Shown piece by piece: positions 46,671 through 57,215 of a DNA stretch of 64,000 nucleotides. Source of the stretch: Synechococcus sp. BL107 (GTDB taxonomy: Bacteria > Cyanobacteriota > Cyanobacteriia > PCC-6307 > Cyanobiaceae); contig NZ_DS022298.1 of the NCBI RefSeq assembly GCF_000153805.1, positions 2,050,827-2,114,826 of the forward strand, given 5' to 3'. A program made the translations under genes and the position numbers. Numbering within the stretch: the first letter of the stretch is position 1; every line of letters begins with the position of its first letter. A model generated the notes under the pieces. That model was given only the letters and a program-made list of their open reading frames with translations. It did no database searches and was not told where the DNA came from.

Positions 46671-47126
46671 TCAGTCCACCAAGGAGAACAACAGCTCGCC
46701 GGAGCAAACCAATGCACCCTCAACAGTGGCCTCAGCTTTGATTTTGCCAAAACGCTTGCGTTTCAAGCTCAACAATTCGCATTGAATGATCAGTTGATCT
46801 CCAGGCACCACCGGTCGTCGAAACCGGACCCCATCGATGCCTGCAAAAACAAACAATCCCTTGGGCAAATCGGGAATTTGGGCAACGATCAAGCCACCAA
46901 CTTGGGCCATTGCTTCCACAATCAACACCCCAGGCATCAAAGGACGTTCTGGGAAATGCCCTTGAAATTGGGGCTCATTCATCGTGATGTTTTTGATCGC
47001 CGTGGCCGAAACCCCCGGCTCATAGGCAATCACCCGATCAACAAGGGCAAACGGATAGCGGTGCGGCAATAAGCCAGCGATTTGTTCGCTCGTCAGTACG
47101 ACATCCGATGGCGTGGGATCAGTCAC
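46671..47126 (-). CDS. fabZ: 3-hydroxyacyl-ACP dehydratase FabZ
   Basis: A 151-residue hot-dog fold dehydratase of fatty acid elongation. It has [20 protein letters not shown], the active-site His region [20 protein letters not shown] with the catalytic His and Glu, and [15 protein letters not shown] dimer strands. The position between lpxC and lpxA is common in Gram-negative genomes and links hydroxyacyl supply to lipid A. The start overlaps the lpxC stop by four bases. Confidence 0.95.
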   Translation of the reverse strand: MTDPTPSDVVLTSEQIAGLLPHRYPFALVDRVIAYEPGVSATAIKNITMNEPQFQGHFPERPLMPGVLIVEAMAQVGGLIVAQIPDLPKGLFVFAGIDGVRFRRPVVPGDQLIIQCELLSLKRKRFGKIKAEATVEGALVCSGELLFSLVD

Positions 47127-47950
47127 AGGGCAGCAGCGAGATCGGTGTGGAGTCCGTGGGAGCCCCGATAGACGAGGACCTGAGCTTGGGGAAAGCCGAC
47201 GAGGGCCAGATCTCCAATGAGATCTAAAAGCTTATGGCGCACCGGTTCATCTGGAAAACGAAGCGGCGGGTTCAACCAATGATCACCATCGCAGACCAGG
47301 GCATTGTCCAGGGCACCACCCTGAATTAAGCCAGCTGAGCGCAACTGTTCCACTTGATCGCGAAAGCCGAAGGTACGGGCGGGGGCGATTTCTTTCACGA
47401 ACCGCTCCGGGGTGAGATCCAACGACAACTGCTGCTGCCCAATCGCTCGCTGAGGGAAATCAATAATCCCCACCACTCGGAATGTTGTTGCTGGAATCGC
47501 CGTAATCACACTTCCTCCCCGAGAGCGAACCAGCGGTTGAGTGAACGACGGTCTGGGCAGTCGCGGGGTTTTCGCGGGTTGGATTCCAGCCTCCACAATC
47601 GCCTCAACCCAGTTCAAGGCCGAACCATCCATCAGGGGAATTTCATCACCCTGAAGCTGGATTTCCGCATGGGTTAAGCCGCACCCGGCCAGGGCTGCCA
47701 ACAAATGTTCCACAGTGGCCACCTTGCATGGACCCAATTCAAGGGTGGTGCAGAGCTGGCTATCGCGAACCTGGTGGGGAGCTAGGCGAAAGGCTTCGTC
47801 ATGGCCTTCAACCCTGAGATAGAACCCTGGTTCAACAGATCCCTTGAGTCGAACCACTGAGGAACGGCCGCTGTGGAGGCCAACACCCGAACGCTCAGCT
47901 TGTCCGGCAAGTGTCCATGCACCCGAATAATCCTCAGGCCAGTTGGTCAC
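47123..47950 (-). CDS. lpxC: UDP-3-O-acyl-N-acetylglucosamine deacetylase
   Basis: A 275-residue zinc deacetylase, the committed step of lipid A synthesis. Zinc ligands are in [16 protein letters not shown] (His) and [20 protein letters not shown] (His and Asp), with [19 protein letters not shown] in between. The start is a GTG at 47950 that overlaps the bamA stop by one base (TAGTG). Its job suggests an outer leaflet with lipid A in this organism, although marine picocyanobacterial lipid A can be simplified. Confidence 0.95.
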   Translation of the reverse strand: MTNWPEDYSGAWTLAGQAERSGVGLHSGRSSVVRLKGSVEPGFYLRVEGHDEAFRLAPHQVRDSQLCTTLELGPCKVATVEHLLAALAGCGLTHAEIQLQGDEIPLMDGSALNWVEAIVEAGIQPAKTPRLPRPSFTQPLVRSRGGSVITAIPATTFRVVGIIDFPQRAIGQQQLSLDLTPERFVKEIAPARTFGFRDQVEQLRSAGLIQGGALDNALVCDGDHWLNPPLRFPDEPVRHKLLDLIGDLALVGFPQAQVLVYRGSHGLHTDLAAAL

Positions 47951-50124
47951 TAAAATTTCCAGCCAATTCCCAGGTTGAAGCGGTAGTCGTCAGTGAAATC
48001 TTTCGTGGCCACTTCCAAACGCAATGGCCCGACAGGTGTTTTCACAATCACGCCAGTACCAACAGAAACACCGGAACCGTCTTTATTGAGGAGCAAGCCA
48101 GGCTTGCCTTGCACATCTTTTTGGGTGTCAAAGTCTGTGCCGGCATCCATAAACACCTCTCCGGAAAAGATGCTGATCAGCGGAAAGCGGTATTCCAGGG
48201 TGATCTCACCAAACGCTTTACCAACGGCTAGGTCGCAGTCGTACCAACCCCGAATTGAATTGGAGCCGCCCAAGCAAAACGCTTCGTAAGGAGGCATATC
48301 ACCAATCGCCGCACCTGCTTTGACTTGAACACCAATGGCTTGGGGGCAATCAGCAGCTTCACCGGGTTTGGGGCGGCATCCTTTGTGCAGTTTTAGCCAA
48401 TCCACTGGGAAGAATTGGGTGTAGCTCGTGCGTAGCTTGTTGAATGTCGGAGAATCTTCGTTGAACCCAATAAATTGCTGCGTACTAGCTGTAAAAAAGC
48501 TGCCACTCGTAGGATTAGTGGGGTCGTTATAGGAGTTATATGTAGCCGCAAAGCGGAATGAAGTTAAATAATTACTGTCGGCACAATTATATGAAATACA
48601 AACAATATCTTTGTTTTTAACTTTTCCGCTGTTTAACTTTCTAGTCGCTACACCATAAGGACGAGAGTCAGCCGAGAAGTTGATTGGCCTAACGTTCTCA
48701 AATCCCATACCGACGAGCACGCGCCAGGGAGCATCTTTAAATGGATCGCCACCATTCAGAGGACGTGTAAAGGCGAAATTTCCACCGATCTTACGAAGCG
48801 CAATGGAATCACCTTCGTAATTAAACCAACTTTTATTAGGATATTCATCCTCAGCTTTATTAACAGAACCAGGAACTTTGTTGTAATCACTAAAACCGTA
48901 TTTACGGCCAGTTTCGTAGGCATTACGACTACCATTATCTTCATAATCTTTCAGCGTCCGAATATTTCCATTGTCTTCACTTTGGAAAACCTGAGGAACT
49001 TGCTGGCTCAAGAACAACGATCCACGGAATCCAGTGCGATGGTTATCGCCGTAAATCCATGGATCAGTAAAGGTGAGGTTTGACAAACCTCCGTACTGTC
49101 CATAGGTCACATTCAAACCAAGGTTCCAGGCTCGACCAAACAGATTGGTGTCTTGAAGCTGGACTTGACCAAAAACACCTTGAGATTGGCTGTATCCCAA
49201 TCCACCAGACACCTGACCCGTGGATTGCTCAACAATGCCAAGAACAAGAACCACATCACCAGGCTGTTCAGGCACTGGCTTCAGCGTTACTTTGATATCA
49301 CTGAACAACTGCGTTCCGTACAAACGCTTGATATCTCGTTCAAGCATATTGCGGTTGAAAGCTTCACCCGGCTTGATCGAAACTTCTCGAGTGATCACCC
49401 AATCCTTGGTCTTTCCATTGATTGGATTGTCATTCTCATCAACATCATCACCATCCTTGGTGAGGAATTTCACCTCCACATCAGCGACACGACCTTGGGT
49501 GAGCTTCAGCGACACCTCCCCATCAGGGCTGACCCGTTCCGGACCCGTGATACGGGCCAATGAGTAGCCCTCGGCGGCAAACCAGTCCTGCAACGTTTTC
49601 ATCCGCTGCTGGAGATCATTCAGGTTCAACGTGCGCCCAAAGTCAGAAGCGAAGGTCTCCTCCAGAACAGTGGCTGGCAACTCTTCGGAAACGGGATTGA
49701 GTTCCACACTTGTGAGCGGTGGGAATGGCTCCACCTGCACGATCACACGCACCCCAAGTGGACCGTTCTCGGGAACGATTCGAACATCGGAGAACCAACC
49801 CGTCGCCTGAATGGCGTTGAGGTCGTTCTGAAGTTCATCCCGAGTCACCTGACTGCCAGGACGCACTTGCATGGCGTCATAGGCAGAGAGTTGAAGGCGT
49901 TCCTCCTCTGGGTGCCCCACGAGTCCTTCGATCGTGACCTCAGAGATCAGCACCCGTGGCTGCTCCACCTCGACCATTTCGGCATTGGTCTCGTCAGGAG
50001 CTGGTTCACCACCAACTTCTGAGGTCTGAGCCTGAACTGGCTGACTGAGTAACGGAACACCCAGAACGAGACTCAAGACTCCGCGACGGATAGCAACCGA
50101 GGAACGGCGAGTACGTCGGGTCAT
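47950..50124 (-). CDS. bamA: Outer membrane assembly factor BamA/Omp85 family
   Basis: A 724-residue protein with a signal peptide (LSLVLGVPLLSQPVQA), an acidic linker, three POTRA-like repeats (residues about 50-300, e.g. VLISEVTIEGLVGHPEEERL, GRTLNLNDLQQRMKTLQDWF, REVSIKPGEAFNRNMLERDI) and a C-terminal 16-stranded barrel from about 310, with the L6-type motif IRGWYD and a terminal FNLGIGWKF ending in Phe. It inserts beta-barrel proteins into the outer membrane. A middle section (residues about 390-530) with AT-rich codons, for example around 48540-48960, encodes a variable barrel loop. Confidence 0.93.
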   Translation of the reverse strand: MTRRTRRSSVAIRRGVLSLVLGVPLLSQPVQAQTSEVGGEPAPDETNAEMVEVEQPRVLISEVTIEGLVGHPEEERLQLSAYDAMQVRPGSQVTRDELQNDLNAIQATGWFSDVRIVPENGPLGVRVIVQVEPFPPLTSVELNPVSEELPATVLEETFASDFGRTLNLNDLQQRMKTLQDWFAAEGYSLARITGPERVSPDGEVSLKLTQGRVADVEVKFLTKDGDDVDENDNPINGKTKDWVITREVSIKPGEAFNRNMLERDIKRLYGTQLFSDIKVTLKPVPEQPGDVVLVLGIVEQSTGQVSGGLGYSQSQGVFGQVQLQDTNLFGRAWNLGLNVTYGQYGGLSNLTFTDPWIYGDNHRTGFRGSLFLSQQVPQVFQSEDNGNIRTLKDYEDNGSRNAYETGRKYGFSDYNKVPGSVNKAEDEYPNKSWFNYEGDSIALRKIGGNFAFTRPLNGGDPFKDAPWRVLVGMGFENVRPINFSADSRPYGVATRKLNSGKVKNKDIVCISYNCADSNYLTSFRFAATYNSYNDPTNPTSGSFFTASTQQFIGFNEDSPTFNKLRTSYTQFFPVDWLKLHKGCRPKPGEAADCPQAIGVQVKAGAAIGDMPPYEAFCLGGSNSIRGWYDCDLAVGKAFGEITLEYRFPLISIFSGEVFMDAGTDFDTQKDVQGKPGLLLNKDGSGVSVGTGVIVKTPVGPLRLEVATKDFTDDYRFNLGIGWKF

Positions 50125-50167
50125 CGAAGTGGTATGAGGGCCGAAGCCACAAAAATGTCCGCTGACC

Positions 50168-50920
50168 TTACAGGCAGTTGCTTGGGTTGGGACATTGGGA
50201 TTGGACCCGTTTGAAGACCTCCCCGTAGGCCTCCATCACACCGCCCAAATCCTTACGGAATCGATCTTTATCCAAAATCCGATCATTCGCATTGGTACTT
50301 CGGCGGTCCCAAAGTCGGCAGGTGTCTGGGCTGATCTCATCAGCCAGCAATAATTCTCCCGCCGATGTCACCCCAAATTCGAGCTTGAAATCAACCAATT
50401 GAAGATCGATAGCAGCAAAAAATGGGCAGAGAATCTCATTCACACGACGGGCCAGTTGTTCAATTGCTGACAGACGGTCCGCCTGCACCACCCCCAACAA
50501 CTGCACCCTGGCCTCGGTCAGAAGCGGATCTCCCAGTGCATCGTCTTTGTAATAGAGATCGAATAAGGCGGGATCCAGAGCTGTTCCCTCAGCGATCGGC
50601 GTCTGTCGGCAGAGGGAACCCGTCGCGACGTTGCGCAAAACCACTTCAAGCGGAATGATCTCAACCCGCCGCACTTGCATCCACGTGTCATCGACCAATC
50701 CGCAGTAATGCGTGGGCACATTGTGCTGCTCAAGCAACTCGAATAAACGGGCGGAGATCTGACAATTCAGACGGCCCTTATCGTCTAATTGAGCCTTTTT
50801 CTGAGCATTGAAGGCCGTCGCATCGTTTTTAAATTCCACCAATACGCGATCGGTGTCTGCCGCAGCGAATACACGCTTGGCCTTGCCTTCGTATAAAAGC
50901 GGTCCGTGATCCGGCGTCAT
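50168..50920 (-). CDS. purC: SAICAR synthetase
   Basis: A 250-residue purine-synthesis enzyme joining CAIR and aspartate with ATP. Family hallmarks are [20 protein letters not shown], the catalytic [40 protein letters not shown] and [11 protein letters not shown]. It is unusual in being sandwiched between envelope genes: its start overlaps the upstream unknown gene by four bases and bamA starts 43 bases after its stop. Confidence 0.96.
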   Translation of the reverse strand: MTPDHGPLLYEGKAKRVFAAADTDRVLVEFKNDATAFNAQKKAQLDDKGRLNCQISARLFELLEQHNVPTHYCGLVDDTWMQVRRVEIIPLEVVLRNVATGSLCRQTPIAEGTALDPALFDLYYKDDALGDPLLTEARVQLLGVVQADRLSAIEQLARRVNEILCPFFAAIDLQLVDFKLEFGVTSAGELLLADEISPDTCRLWDRRSTNANDRILDKDRFRKDLGGVMEAYGEVFKRVQSQCPNPSNCL

Positions 50921-51810
50921 AGCGACGGTGCTGTCATTGGTTCTCCTACCGCAGCATGGCCTCCCGGCTCCCGCGGAGAGCGGAGAGACGGTGGCGGCGT
51001 GCTCTCCGGATTGAGCTGCAACTGGGTGTAGGCATCATCCAAACGAGCCGCCAACCGTTCAATCCTTCGGCGCGGCCGTTCACCATCGCCACCAGCGGCT
51101 AGCTGCAACCGCAACTGCAACTGCAATAACTCCATCGCCAAGCCCCAGGCCTGGACCGATGCCGCCTCATCAAGAGCGACTTCCAAGAGCTGATCAGCTT
51201 GTTCAGGATCGGTCGCGGCAAGCCATTCAGCCGCTTGCCCCCGTCGTCGAGCCCCTGCAGCCCCCTGAAAATCCCCTTGAAGAAGAACCAGTGCAGCAGA
51301 TTGGGGGCGTCCCTGCGACGCTTCATGCTCAGCCAAGGTGTCAAGGCCATTGCGGGGGCCCGCCAACGTGATGTCGTCGAGGGCAGCCACGTTTCCGTCG
51401 ACAAGGCGCCGCAGCGCTAAGGCCGCCTGCCGATGATCCAAGGCAGCTGAAGCCGCCTGCCAGCGGAGCATCAACCAGCGACGACGCTCATCACCACGAG
51501 CTGGACTGAGGCGGTTCAGCACCAGGGCAGTTCCTTCCGGGGCACCACAGGTCAACAGGGCGCCTGCATTGCGCATCGTCAGATCAAAACTCGCTGGAAC
51601 TGGGTGGATGGCCAGCAAACGATCACGCAGCTGTTGCTTGCGCAGCTTTGTTCCCGCCGCCATGGGATCAAGACAAGCCTGCTCCATGGTGGTGATGGTT
51701 CCACTCACCAACAGTTCTTGAAAACGCGCATCGCTCCATGGCTGGGGCGATGCTGTGGGGGTCACGGCACTTAACAGCGTTAAGACCAGAGGAAGAGGGA
51801 CGATCCCCAT
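50917..51810 (-). CDS. Hypothetical secreted helical-repeat protein
   Basis: A 297-residue protein with a signal peptide ([20 protein letters not shown]) and an Ala/Leu/Arg-rich helical body that looks like TPR or SEL-type repeats ([60 protein letters not shown]). The end is Pro-rich. It overlaps purC by four bases and probably starts the minus-strand operon that leads to lpxB and msrA, suggesting an envelope role by context. No family recognised. Confidence 0.65.
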   Translation of the reverse strand: MGIVPLPLVLTLLSAVTPTASPQPWSDARFQELLVSGTITTMEQACLDPMAAGTKLRKQQLRDRLLAIHPVPASFDLTMRNAGALLTCGAPEGTALVLNRLSPARGDERRRWLMLRWQAASAALDHRQAALALRRLVDGNVAALDDITLAGPRNGLDTLAEHEASQGRPQSAALVLLQGDFQGAAGARRRGQAAEWLAATDPEQADQLLEVALDEAASVQAWGLAMELLQLQLRLQLAAGGDGERPRRRIERLAARLDDAYTQLQLNPESTPPPSLRSPREPGGHAAVGEPMTAPSL

Positions 51811-51867
51811 GGAAGGCTGCGTTCTACAAAGGAAACCTAAGGGGCTCGCCCCATTCCTTCCGCGGAC

Positions 51868-53175
51868 ATGGCCATCTCATCAACCCGTCCCCAAGCTCTG
51901 CCACCGCTGCGGCGAGTCCTCATCGTCGGCGGCGGCGGCCGAGAGCAAGCACTGGCTTGGGCTTTGAGCCGCAACGAAGAGATCACAACGGTGTGGATTG
52001 CACCTGGGAATGGTGGTCCTGAGGGTCACGCCATCGACATCGCCGAAACCGACAGCGAGGCGCTTGTGGCCTTTTGTCGCCAAAAAGATGTCGACTTGGT
52101 CGTGGTGGGACCGGAAGCACCCCTCGCGGCCGGAGTCGCTGATGCGCTGCGCTCCGCCGACATCGCCGTCTTCGGACCGGACGCTGCAGGTGCCCAGCTC
52201 GAAGCCAGTAAGGCCTGGGCCAAACAGTTGATGCACGAGGCCGCTGTTCCCACGGCTGGGCACTGGTCAGTTCACAGCGAAGACGAGGCCTTGGCCGTTT
52301 TGCACGAGCTCAAACGTCCTTTGGTCGTGAAAGCCGACGGTTTAGCAGCGGGCAAAGGGGTCACGGTGGCCGAAACTGTGGCCGAAGCAGAAGCCGCCAT
52401 TCAAGAGGCCTTCCAAGGGCGTTTTGGTGCGGCTGGATCCCAGCTCGTGCTGGAGGAACGACTCGAAGGCCCTGAGGTTTCGGTGTTCGCTCTCTGTGAT
52501 GGCGAACGCATGGTTCTCCTTCCCCCAGCCCAAGACCACAAACGGCTTCAAGACGGCGATCAGGGACCCAACACCGGAGGGATGGGCGCTTATGCCCCAG
52601 CCCCACTTCTTGATCAAGACGCACTTCTCGAGGTTGAAGCCTTGGTGCTTCAACCCATCCTGAAAGCCTTGAGAAACCGCGGTATCGACTACCGCGGCGT
52701 GATTTACGCCGGTTTGATGCTCACGGCAAGCGGACCGCAGGTGATCGAATTCAACTGCCGCTTCGGCGATCCCGAATGCCAAACCTTGATGCCCTTACTG
52801 GGTCCCGAAGTGGGTGCTGTGCTGCAGGCCTGTGCGCTGGGCCGCTTGGATCTCGCCCCAACACTGACCATTTCAACGCGTTGCAGCGCCTGCGTTGTCG
52901 CTGCAGCAGAGGGCTATCCCAACGCACCCCGCAAGGGTGATGCCATCCATTCCACCCATCAAACCGACGACACCCATCAGCTATTCCACGCGGGTACCGA
53001 GCGGCAGCCAGACGGGAGTCTCACCACGTCCGGAGGCCGAGTGCTCGCTGTCGTGGCCCAGGGAGATGATTTTATTGCCGCCTTTGCCGCTGCGTATTCC
53101 GGCATGGCTGGTATCAACTTCCCTGGAATCACTTACCGTCGCGATATCGGGCATCAGGTGCGCTCAATCCAATGA
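51868..53175 (+). CDS. purD: Phosphoribosylamine-glycine ligase
   Basis: A 435-residue ATP-grasp enzyme, the second step of de novo purine synthesis. It has [53 protein letters not shown] and [18 protein letters not shown]. The ATG at 51868 is 57 bases from the divergent unknown gene. A second ATG-like start nearer VLIVGGGG is possible. The stop overlaps the nblS start by four bases. Confidence 0.95.
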   Translation: MAISSTRPQALPPLRRVLIVGGGGREQALAWALSRNEEITTVWIAPGNGGPEGHAIDIAETDSEALVAFCRQKDVDLVVVGPEAPLAAGVADALRSADIAVFGPDAAGAQLEASKAWAKQLMHEAAVPTAGHWSVHSEDEALAVLHELKRPLVVKADGLAAGKGVTVAETVAEAEAAIQEAFQGRFGAAGSQLVLEERLEGPEVSVFALCDGERMVLLPPAQDHKRLQDGDQGPNTGGMGAYAPAPLLDQDALLEVEALVLQPILKALRNRGIDYRGVIYAGLMLTASGPQVIEFNCRFGDPECQTLMPLLGPEVGAVLQACALGRLDLAPTLTISTRCSACVVAAAEGYPNAPRKGDAIHSTHQTDDTHQLFHAGTERQPDGSLTTSGGRVLAVVAQGDDFIAAFAAAYSGMAGINFPGITYRRDIGHQVRSIQ

Positions 53176-55241
53176 GCAGCGAGAGCGGAGCAGTTATCGC
53201 CGATTGGGCTTTACCTCCAAACGGTGGTCCCCCCACCGACGACACCACACTGTGGAAACGCATCGCAGCGTGGTGGGCTGAGTTCACACTCCAAACCAAG
53301 TTGCTGGCGGTGGCCACCTTGGTGGTGAGCCTGACGATGACCGGCATCACCTTTGTTGCGTTAGCGGGCATCCAACGGGATGCCGCCATGAACGACACCC
53401 GCTACGCCAGGGATTTGGGCTTACTGCTTGCGGGCAATGTCACTGAGCTCGTAGCGGATGGCCAAGACCGTGAGCTTGCCAATGTTGCTGAAAAATTTTG
53501 GCGCTCAAGCCGAAGCGTTCGCTACATCTTTTTTGCCGACCCCGAAGGCGTGATTTATTTAGGGATCCCAATCAGCGCGACGCCCACCGGAGAAGACGGT
53601 GAACTCCGCCTGAACCGAAGGCTCGAACTCCCCGATGAGCTGAGACGGCGCCCCCAAAATCCCTTAGTGCGTCAGCATCTGACCCCGCAAGGGACTGTGA
53701 CCGATGTCTTCGTTCCGTTAATTCGCAACGGAACCTATTACGGGGTACTGGGTTTAGGCGTGAACCCCAACGACACAGCCCTGGCCAGTGCCGCCTTAAC
53801 CCGCGAAGTCACCGTGGCGGTGTTCATTTCCATTTGGGTGCTGGTGATTCTGGGCGCGGTGTTCAACGCCCTCACGATTACCAGGCCGGTTAAAGAACTT
53901 CTCCGCGGGGTGCGCTCCGTGGCCTCCGGCGATTTCCAAGCCCGCGTGGACCTTCCCATGGGTGGGGAACTGGGTGAATTGCTCACCGGATTCAATGCGA
54001 TGGCCTCCCAGCTGGAGGCCTACGACGAAGCCAATATCGAGGAACTCACGGCTGCCCAGGTGAAGCAACAGTCGCTGATCGCGACCATGGCTGATGGGGC
54101 CATCCTTCTCGATGCCACAGGTCGCATCGTTCTCGCCAATCCAACGTCACGACGCCTATTTCGCTGGGAGGGCCGCAGTCTTGAGGGTCAAGAATTGGTG
54201 GAGGAGCTACCAGAATTGCTCTCGATCGAAGTCCACAGCGCTCTGGATGCCCTCCTGTTCAGCAGCTCCGACGGTGAAGACCTTCGATGCAGTGTGGGCG
54301 AACCAGCCCGGACCCTGCGCATCGTGATGCAAGCCGTGCGCGATGCCAGTGGAGAAAGCCTGAAGGGCATCGCCGTCACCATTCAAGATCTCACCCGTGA
54401 GGTGGAACTCAATGCAGCGCAAAGCCGTTTTATCAGCAACGTCTCGCATGAGTTGCGAACGCCGCTGTTCAACATCAAGAGCTACGTCGAAACCCTGCAT
54501 GACTTGGGGGACCAACTCACCGAAGACGAAAAAAAAGAATTTCTTGGCGTTGCCAACGACGAAACGGATCGACTGACTCGCTTAGTGAACGATGTTCTCG
54601 ACTTATCCCGACTCGAATCAGGCCGAACCGTTCAGTTCGAAACGATGAACTTGCGGCCCGCCATGGAGCAAACCCTGCGGACCTACCGACTGAATGCCGA
54701 GGACAAAACTGTTGAACTCGAATTAGACGTGGCACCCGATCTGCCCGACGTTCTCGGCAATTGGGATCTCCTCCTACAAGTGTTTGACAATTTGGTGGGC
54801 AATGCACTCAAGTTCAGTCGGCCGGGCGGCATCCTGAGCATGCGTGCTTACGTCTGGCCGGATACCTGCCGGGTCGAAGACCCAATCAGCACGATGAGTG
54901 AGGGACCCACCTGCACCCTCACCTCACCATTACCAAAACTGCGCGTCGAGATCGCAGACACTGGCTATGGAATCAGTGCCCAAGACCAACAACGCATCTT
55001 TGACCGCTTCTATCGCGTGGAAAATGCTGTTCACACCGAAGTTGGTACGGGCCTCGGACTTTCTATCGTCCGTGGAATTCTCGATAAACATGGAGCCCAA
55101 GTGTTCATGGTGAGTGAACTGGATGTGGGCACCACATTCTGGTTTGAACTCCCTCTTGAGGAGGCGGATCGTGATGAACTTGCGCTTCAAGCAGAGCGCC
55201 GATCAATTAGCGCCGCAAGCGATGAGGACAACATCGAATGA
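53172..55241 (+). CDS. nblS: Sensor histidine kinase NblS/DspA (Hik33) type
   Basis: A 689-residue membrane kinase. Layout: membrane helix near 40-62 (LLAVATLVVSLTMTGITFVA), periplasmic sensor domain to about 215, second helix near 216-240, HAMP (ITRPVKELLRGVRSVASGDF), PAS domain (about 300-410), HisKA with His426 in NVSHELRTPL, and ATPase boxes with DNLVGNALKFS, EIADTGYGIS and GLGLSIVRGILDKHG. In cyanobacteria NblS controls responses to high light, nutrient stress and cold with RpaB. The ATG overlaps the purD stop. It converges with kaiC with only 7 bases between their ends. The symbol is by family. Confidence 0.92.
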   Translation: MSSESGAVIADWALPPNGGPPTDDTTLWKRIAAWWAEFTLQTKLLAVATLVVSLTMTGITFVALAGIQRDAAMNDTRYARDLGLLLAGNVTELVADGQDRELANVAEKFWRSSRSVRYIFFADPEGVIYLGIPISATPTGEDGELRLNRRLELPDELRRRPQNPLVRQHLTPQGTVTDVFVPLIRNGTYYGVLGLGVNPNDTALASAALTREVTVAVFISIWVLVILGAVFNALTITRPVKELLRGVRSVASGDFQARVDLPMGGELGELLTGFNAMASQLEAYDEANIEELTAAQVKQQSLIATMADGAILLDATGRIVLANPTSRRLFRWEGRSLEGQELVEELPELLSIEVHSALDALLFSSSDGEDLRCSVGEPARTLRIVMQAVRDASGESLKGIAVTIQDLTREVELNAAQSRFISNVSHELRTPLFNIKSYVETLHDLGDQLTEDEKKEFLGVANDETDRLTRLVNDVLDLSRLESGRTVQFETMNLRPAMEQTLRTYRLNAEDKTVELELDVAPDLPDVLGNWDLLLQVFDNLVGNALKFSRPGGILSMRAYVWPDTCRVEDPISTMSEGPTCTLTSPLPKLRVEIADTGYGISAQDQQRIFDRFYRVENAVHTEVGTGLGLSIVRGILDKHGAQVFMVSELDVGTTFWFELPLEEADRDELALQAERRSISAASDEDNIE

Positions 55242-55248
55242 GCATTCT

Positions 55249-56787
55249 TTAGTCGTCCGAAGAAACACTCTTGGCGATTCGAGAGAGTTCGCTGCGTTCA
55301 TCGGTGGAGACGCGATGGGGAACACCAGAAATAATTCTCTCAAAATTGGAGAAAGAGTCTTTAATTTGTGGGCCATTTCCAGTGATCACAAATTCGCGAA
55401 TACCCTTGTCGTGCCAAGAACCACGCATCTTGAACACATTGAGAGCGCGGGCCATTTCACCGCGAATCTCAACGTATTGAAGCAACAAAATGGTGTCCGT
55501 AATCGTGGAGATATGGGAATCAGTGATTGAATGACTCCCCATAAACTCCTCAGAAGTATTCGTGAAAAAACCTGCAATTTCTTCCTGTTTTGCATAGCCA
55601 GTAACGCCAATTACAAATTGACGGAACGCGTTATGGCTCACACCACGGGCCAACGCAGACAACGAATCAATGGCCATTCGAGAAGGCTTGAACTCACTGA
55701 TTTCCGTTTTGATGATTTGAAGATGATCTTCTAACCCTGTGGATTCTGGATAAGCGCAAATGATCTTCAGCAGACCATCCTGCTCCATTTGTTCAAAATC
55801 GATCCCCCAGCTGGTGCCATTCCGCATCAACTGTGCACGGGACTCTTCATAGGCAAAAAGAATGGCTCGTTCCTTATTACGGCATGCATCTTCAATAAAC
55901 TTCGACACCAACATCGTCTTGCCAGTGCCCGTTGCGCCAGTGGCCAAGATGATCGAGTCTTTAAAGAATCCACCACCGCACATCTCATCCAAGCGGGGCA
56001 CTCCAGAGCTCACCCGCACGTTGGATGACCGTTGGGTGAGTCGCATCGCACCCAAGGGGAAAATGCTGATGCCATGGGCACCCATCGTGAACGGGAACTC
56101 CCCTTTCATATGCGTGGTGCCACGCAATTTGAGGATCTCCACCGTGCGTCGTCGGCGTTCTCCCTCCAGCACGTTGCGGAGAATCACGACATTGTCGGAA
56201 ACGAACTCTTCCACGCCGTAACGAGCGATGGGTCCGTACTCATCAATGCGTTCGGTCGTCATCACCGTGGTGACACCAATTTCCTTCAGCCGAGCAATCA
56301 GGCGGAAAATTTCACGACGCACCACAAACACAGCGTCGTACTGCTGGAACACCGCAGTAATCGAGTCGATGACAACCCGCTTCGCTTTGTATTTGCGAAT
56401 CGCATAATTGATTCGCTCAATCAGACCCGAGAGGTCAAAGCTGCCGGCCACATCCTGACCATCTGGATCAGGAGAGGCATCCAAAATGAACAGCTTGTCC
56501 TGTTCCACCATCTCCTGAAGATTCCAGCCAAAGCTGGCTGCATTCCGCAAGATGTCGAGCGGTGATTCTTCGAAGGTGACGAAGATCCCTGGCTCTTCGA
56601 AATGCTTGATTCCGTTATGGAGAAAGTGAAGCGATAAAACCGTTTTACCGCTGCCTGACGTTCCACTGATCAGGGTGCTGCGCCCAATGGGAAGTCCACC
56701 GTGACAAACATCATCAAAGCCCTCAATCCCCGTCGCGAGCTTTTGTACCTGCATCTGTGACTGACCGCTAGCGGGAGGAAATTGCAT
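55249..56787 (-). CDS. kaiC: Circadian clock protein KaiC
   Basis: A 512-residue double ATPase, the core of the cyanobacterial clock. The CI half has Walker A GTSGSGKT at residues 42-49; the CII half has GATGTGKT near 280. The phosphorylation pair matching Ser431/Thr432 of S. elongatus is Ser427/Thr428 in ITDSHISTITDT. The C-terminal tail that KaiA binds (RIAKSVSSDD region) is present. The ATG at 56787 (MQFPPASGQ) is preferred over a TTG at 56793. It is 59 bases after the kaiB stop. Confidence 0.97.
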   Translation of the reverse strand: MQFPPASGQSQMQVQKLATGIEGFDDVCHGGLPIGRSTLISGTSGSGKTVLSLHFLHNGIKHFEEPGIFVTFEESPLDILRNAASFGWNLQEMVEQDKLFILDASPDPDGQDVAGSFDLSGLIERINYAIRKYKAKRVVIDSITAVFQQYDAVFVVRREIFRLIARLKEIGVTTVMTTERIDEYGPIARYGVEEFVSDNVVILRNVLEGERRRRTVEILKLRGTTHMKGEFPFTMGAHGISIFPLGAMRLTQRSSNVRVSSGVPRLDEMCGGGFFKDSIILATGATGTGKTMLVSKFIEDACRNKERAILFAYEESRAQLMRNGTSWGIDFEQMEQDGLLKIICAYPESTGLEDHLQIIKTEISEFKPSRMAIDSLSALARGVSHNAFRQFVIGVTGYAKQEEIAGFFTNTSEEFMGSHSITDSHISTITDTILLLQYVEIRGEMARALNVFKMRGSWHDKGIREFVITGNGPQIKDSFSNFERIISGVPHRVSTDERSELSRIAKSVSSDD

Positions 56788-56852
56788 GACCAAGACCTAT
56801 GAACAAACCGTAGTGAGAAGCCGCTTGTCGAGCCTGAGGAACACCATCTCGC

Positions 56853-57215
56853 TTAAGAATCCGACGTGGCTGGAGCGCTTTCTTCATCCGAGTCGTCGAG
56901 AAAACTCGACGACAACATGTTGTCCGAAAGCTCGTCGTACAACAGATCTAAACCAATCAAAACCCTTTCACGATCGGACAAGTCGCCAATAATGCGACGG
57001 ACCGGCGGCGGCAAAATCTTGGCCAAGGTCGGAGTTGCCAAAATTTTGTCGTCTTCCGCCAATTGTGGGTTCTTCAGCACATCAATCACCTTGAGCGCAT
57101 AGACACCCCGAAATTCGGTTTCGAGAATGTTGCGCAGGGTTTTCAACGCTCGCATCGAATTTGGAGTGTTACCTGCGACGTAAAGCTTCAGGATGTAGGT
57201 CTTGCGTGGACTCAT
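56853..57215 (-). CDS. kaiB: Circadian clock protein KaiB
   Basis: A 120-residue thioredoxin-like, fold-switching protein that binds KaiC-CI and sequesters KaiA. The core matches the family ([60 protein letters not shown]). The C-terminal end ([19 protein letters not shown]) is an acidic tail beyond the 102 residues of S. elongatus KaiB. The start overlaps the kaiA stop by four bases, so KaiA and KaiB are translationally coupled. Confidence 0.97.
   Translation of the reverse strand: MSPRKTYILKLYVAGNTPNSMRALKTLRNILETEFRGVYALKVIDVLKNPQLAEDDKILATPTLAKILPPPVRRIIGDLSDRERVLIGLDLLYDELSDNMLSSSFLDDSDEESAPATSDS

Noticed and set aside
47950..50124. AT-rich middle of bamA as an inserted element
   Set aside because: The reading frame stays intact and the barrel motifs continue on both sides, so it is better seen as variable loops.
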